From an uncultured Odoribacter sp. (GTDB lineage: Bacteria > Bacteroidota > Bacteroidia > Bacteroidales > Marinifilaceae): a DNA stretch of 8,597 nt. The stretch lies in the NCBI GenBank assembly GCA_947039985.1, contig CAMRAP010000067.1, positions 1 through 8,597 of the forward strand, read 5' to 3'. The notes below the pieces were generated by a model. It saw nothing but the letters and a program-made list of their open reading frames with translations, ran no database searches and had not been told where the DNA came from. This document shows, one piece after another, positions 6,267-8,597 of this stretch. Position 1 is the first letter of the stretch, and every line of letters starts with the position of its first letter. Both the position numbers and the translations under genes were made by a program.

Positions 6267-7124
6267 ATGGAAAATCTAATTTCAATCAGTAGCAGCACTT
6301 GTGTAAATTGTGGACGGTGCGAGGCAATTTGTCCGAGTGTGATTTTTGGTCAAGGAGAGAAAATACCAACGCTTAGGCATATAAATAACTGCATTGTATG
6401 TGGGCATTGTGTGGCAATTTGTCCAACAAATTCAGTTGTACATAATAGTTTTCCTGCAGAAAAGGTTCATGCGATAGATCCTTTACAGCTTCCTGAACCA
6501 GAAAAACTCTTAACTCTTATTCGGGCTCGAAGATCTAATAGAGCCTTTACTGATCAGCAAGTTTCTCTTGAAAATCTTAAATTGATTGTAGAGGCAGGGT
6601 ATAGAGCTCCCACTGCTACAAATGCACAGCAGGTGCATTTTACGGTTGTCACTTCAGCCGATAAACTGAAAGAGATTAGTCAATTTACCATTGATACTTT
6701 ACTTGCATCGATCAAGCTGTTGAAGAATCCATTGCTAAAGCCAATCTTAAAAAAGATGATGCCGGGCGTATTTCGCTATATCCCCATCTTTGAAAGGATG
6801 GATGCAGAGATGAAGCGTGGGAATGATATGGTTTTACGGGGTGCAAAGGCTGCCATTTTCATACATACTCCAGCGAGTATGAACTTTGGAAAGGAAGATT
6901 CAAATTTGGCTTATCAAAATTGTTCGTTGATGGCTGAATCTTTGGGTGTTGCACAGTTTTATACTGGATTTGTATGTGCTGCTTCAGCTCGTACTAAGCA
7001 TAGGAAATTAGCTCAGATTTTGGGTACAGAGGATGTTGTTTATGCCGGTATGGCATTGGGGATGCCTAAATATCAGTTTGCAAAGTATATTGATAAGAAG
7101 GATGTTGTTGTTCATTATATCTGA
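6267..7124 (+). CDS. Ferredoxin-nitroreductase fusion flavoprotein (2x[4Fe-4S] + FMN domain)
   Basis: 285-aa cytoplasmic redox protein with two modules. Residues 12-53 hold two [4Fe-4S] ferredoxin motifs: C12, C15, C18, C22 followed by P, and C42, C45, C48, C52 followed by P. Residues from about 81 to the end are a nitroreductase-type FMN domain, with RARRSNRAF (86-94) and APTATNAQQ (114-122) matching the flavin-binding signatures, and a C-terminal GMALGMP element. Such proteins probably pass electrons from reduced ferredoxin or an iron-sulfur partner to flavin and then to nitro, quinone or other organic acceptors in anaerobes. The physiological substrate cannot be read from sequence. It is divergent from the DUF3078 gene, with a 130-bp shared upstream region, and 68 bp ahead of the GH20-like gene. 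The domain call is firm; the substrate is unknown. Confidence 0.93.
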   Translation: MENLISISSSTCVNCGRCEAICPSVIFGQGEKIPTLRHINNCIVCGHCVAICPTNSVVHNSFPAEKVHAIDPLQLPEPEKLLTLIRARRSNRAFTDQQVSLENLKLIVEAGYRAPTATNAQQVHFTVVTSADKLKEISQFTIDTLLASIKLLKNPLLKPILKKMMPGVFRYIPIFERMDAEMKRGNDMVLRGAKAAIFIHTPASMNFGKEDSNLAYQNCSLMAESLGVAQFYTGFVCAASARTKHRKLAQILGTEDVVYAGMALGMPKYQFAKYIDKKDVVVHYI

Positions 7125-7192
7125 TTCTGATAAAATTATCTTCAATGACAAACTTTAAAAAGTAATCAAGCCATTTTTTTAATAAAAGAAAC

Positions 7193-8597
7193 ATGTTGAA
7201 ATTATCATCTTTATTCATCGCCTTCTTGATTGTGATTCAAGTTTCAGGTCGTGCGCAGAGTGCAAAGGAAGTAGTGCTTCCAATGCCTAATCGTGTAAAG
7301 ATGTCCGAGGGAACATTGACGCTAAAGAAATCAGTTAGTATCCATGAAATAGGTGCTGAAAAAGTTTTAAACTACTTGACTCCTGAGTTAAAAGAAAGAT
7401 TTGAGCTTCAAACTAAAAAGAAGAAATCAGGTGCACAATTAAATTTGATTGTGCAGCAGGATGCTGATATGGACAAAGAAGAGTACTTACTGGATATCAC
7501 TAAAAAAGGGATTACAATCACTGGTTCCGATGCTACTGGTATTTTTTATGGTGTACAGTCTCTTTTACAATTGATGGATGCTGGAGAGCAAGAGGGTGAA
7601 ATTGTTTTATCTTGGCAAGAGATAAAAGACAAGCCCTGTTTCTCTTGGCGTTTTTATACGCTAGATGAATGTCGTTACTTCTTTGGTGAGCAAAACGTAT
7701 ATGCTCTGCTTGATGCAATGGCTGAGTTTAAAATGAATGTATTGCATTGGTATTTAACGGATGATGTTGGTCAGAGAGAGGAAATTAAGCAATATTTAAA
7801 GCTGACAGAGATCGGTAGCAAGTGTACAGACACAGAGATTGATACTTTGGGGCACAGTAAAACATCGGGCAAAGTACACCAAAGATTTTACACTCAAAAA
7901 CAGATCAAAAAGATATTAAAATATGCCAAAGAGCGATACATAAAGGTCGTTTCTATAGATTCGTGTGTTTATACAAAAGCATACAAGGCAGGTTATAGAT
8001 ATACAGCACCTTTAGCATATGCAGCCTTTCAAAGGCGACTTGATCATATGAAATATGCAAAGGTGGATGTGATTAGTTCCGATAGTTATAGTATCTATGT
8101 TTCCGATCGTAATGCAGGTAAGGATGTTCCTGATCAGGAAGTAACTGCTTTGAATTGGATTAATAATACCCATTCTGAAAGTGAAGAGAATTTTAAATTT
8201 AAAGGAGATTATTATACTTGGTCAGAGGCATTGCTTGGTAAAAATAGCAATGGTACTCTCATGTGTCCTTCCACTTGGAGATTGCCGACTGCATTTGAGC
8301 TGCTGTTAATTCAGGGGAAGTTAAATGTTTCAGGTAATGAGGCTATCTTAACTGGTACTAATGGAGCTAGTTGTTTTTTTCCTTTTTCTGGTTATCAGTC
8401 GAATACGGATAGTATTTGCAGTGACTATTGGTCAAGTACTACGATTGCTCGTTCAAATATTCATGCTTACTCTTTGAACGTGTCAAGTGGTCAGCATTCC
8501 GTGTTATCCATTGGTAAAGGTTATGGTCTCTCTGTGCGTTGCGTTAAGACAGTTCCGTCTGACCACTCAGAAATCACATTAGATAACCCAGCAAACG
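7193..8597 (+). CDS. Exported protein: truncated GH20-like region fused to FISUMP-type domain (partial, 3' end beyond window)
   Basis: Open frame of 468 codons from ATG 7193 with no stop before the window ends. Residues 1-21 are a signal peptide (cleavage likely SGRA-QS). Residues about 26-132 match the GH20 N-terminal (20b) domain, including DATGIFYGVQSLLQL. Residues about 145-260 match the start of a GH20 beta-hexosaminidase barrel: LDECR (D158, R161), FKMNVLHWYLTDD (H185, D190, D191), FYT (232-234) and YAKERYIKVVSID. The barrel then stops: the usual PEID/PGH reads S254-I255-D256 with no PGH, and the catalytic Asp-Glu (GGDE) region is absent. From about 295 a FISUMP/DUF1566-like domain follows: SDRNAGK (304-310), YYTW (340-343), C358-PSTWRLP (358-365), YWSS (412-415), SVRCVK (447-452). 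Hexosaminidase activity is therefore unlikely; a glycan-binding or adhesive surface role is inference. Confidence 0.85.
   Translation, partial: MLKLSSLFIAFLIVIQVSGRAQSAKEVVLPMPNRVKMSEGTLTLKKSVSIHEIGAEKVLNYLTPELKERFELQTKKKKSGAQLNLIVQQDADMDKEEYLLDITKKGITITGSDATGIFYGVQSLLQLMDAGEQEGEIVLSWQEIKDKPCFSWRFYTLDECRYFFGEQNVYALLDAMAEFKMNVLHWYLTDDVGQREEIKQYLKLTEIGSKCTDTEIDTLGHSKTSGKVHQRFYTQKQIKKILKYAKERYIKVVSIDSCVYTKAYKAGYRYTAPLAYAAFQRRLDHMKYAKVDVISSDSYSIYVSDRNAGKDVPDQEVTALNWINNTHSESEENFKFKGDYYTWSEALLGKNSNGTLMCPSTWRLPTAFELLLIQGKLNVSGNEAILTGTNGASCFFPFSGYQSNTDSICSDYWSSTTIARSNIHAYSLNVSSGQHSVLSIGKGYGLSVRCVKTVPSDHSEITLDNPAN

Noticed and set aside
7193..8597. The GH20-like region as a frameshifted pseudogene
   Set aside because: The frame stays open through the GH20-like part and into a well-formed FISUMP-type domain, so there is no sign of frameshift or stop. 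The loss of catalytic segments looks like a domain replacement.

Overview
The window looks like a Bacteroidales-type (Bacteroidota) genome fragment. It is AT-rich, the genes have no clear Shine-Dalgarno sequences, the FtsZ proteins carry the 'SPLLNxND' signature I associate with this group, and it encodes a DUF3078 outer-membrane-like protein and a FISUMP-type (Fibrobacter succinogenes major paralogous) surface domain. Bases 1-47 are not biological: they match an Illumina TruSeq P7-side adapter, index included. The window therefore begins at an untrimmed contig end, and genuine sequence starts at about base 48.

Left part (48-4616, all + strand): the last 37 codons of ftsA, then two consecutive ftsZ-type genes, then a DEAD-box RNA helicase with a C-terminal RNA-binding domain and an RGG-rich tail. 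The two FtsZ proteins align without gaps over about 305 residues at roughly 60% identity (hand count). They are divergent paralogs, not an assembly duplicate, and their C-terminal tails are completely different. Between the second ftsZ and the helicase gene lies a regular array of three small hairpins whose stems show a compensating base change. A strong stem-loop follows the helicase gene and separates it from the convergent dps gene.

Middle (4705-6136, - strand): a gene for a DUF3078 predicted beta-barrel protein is followed, in transcription order, by dps (mini-ferritin). A short inverted repeat sits in the 64-bp gap between them.

Right part (6267-8597, + strand): a ferredoxin-nitroreductase fusion is transcribed divergently from the DUF3078 gene. 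It is followed by a long open frame from 7193 that has no stop before the window ends. The encoded exported protein starts like a GH20 beta-hexosaminidase, but the catalytic barrel is cut short and lacks the expected catalytic motifs. It then passes directly into a FISUMP-type domain, so it is probably a non-enzymatic surface or binding protein.

Functionally, ftsA and the ftsZ pair form the tail of a division (dcw) cluster. The other genes are housekeeping, stress-related or envelope genes without an obvious shared pathway. The most unusual points are the tandem FtsZ pair, the hairpin array and the GH20-like/FISUMP chimera.
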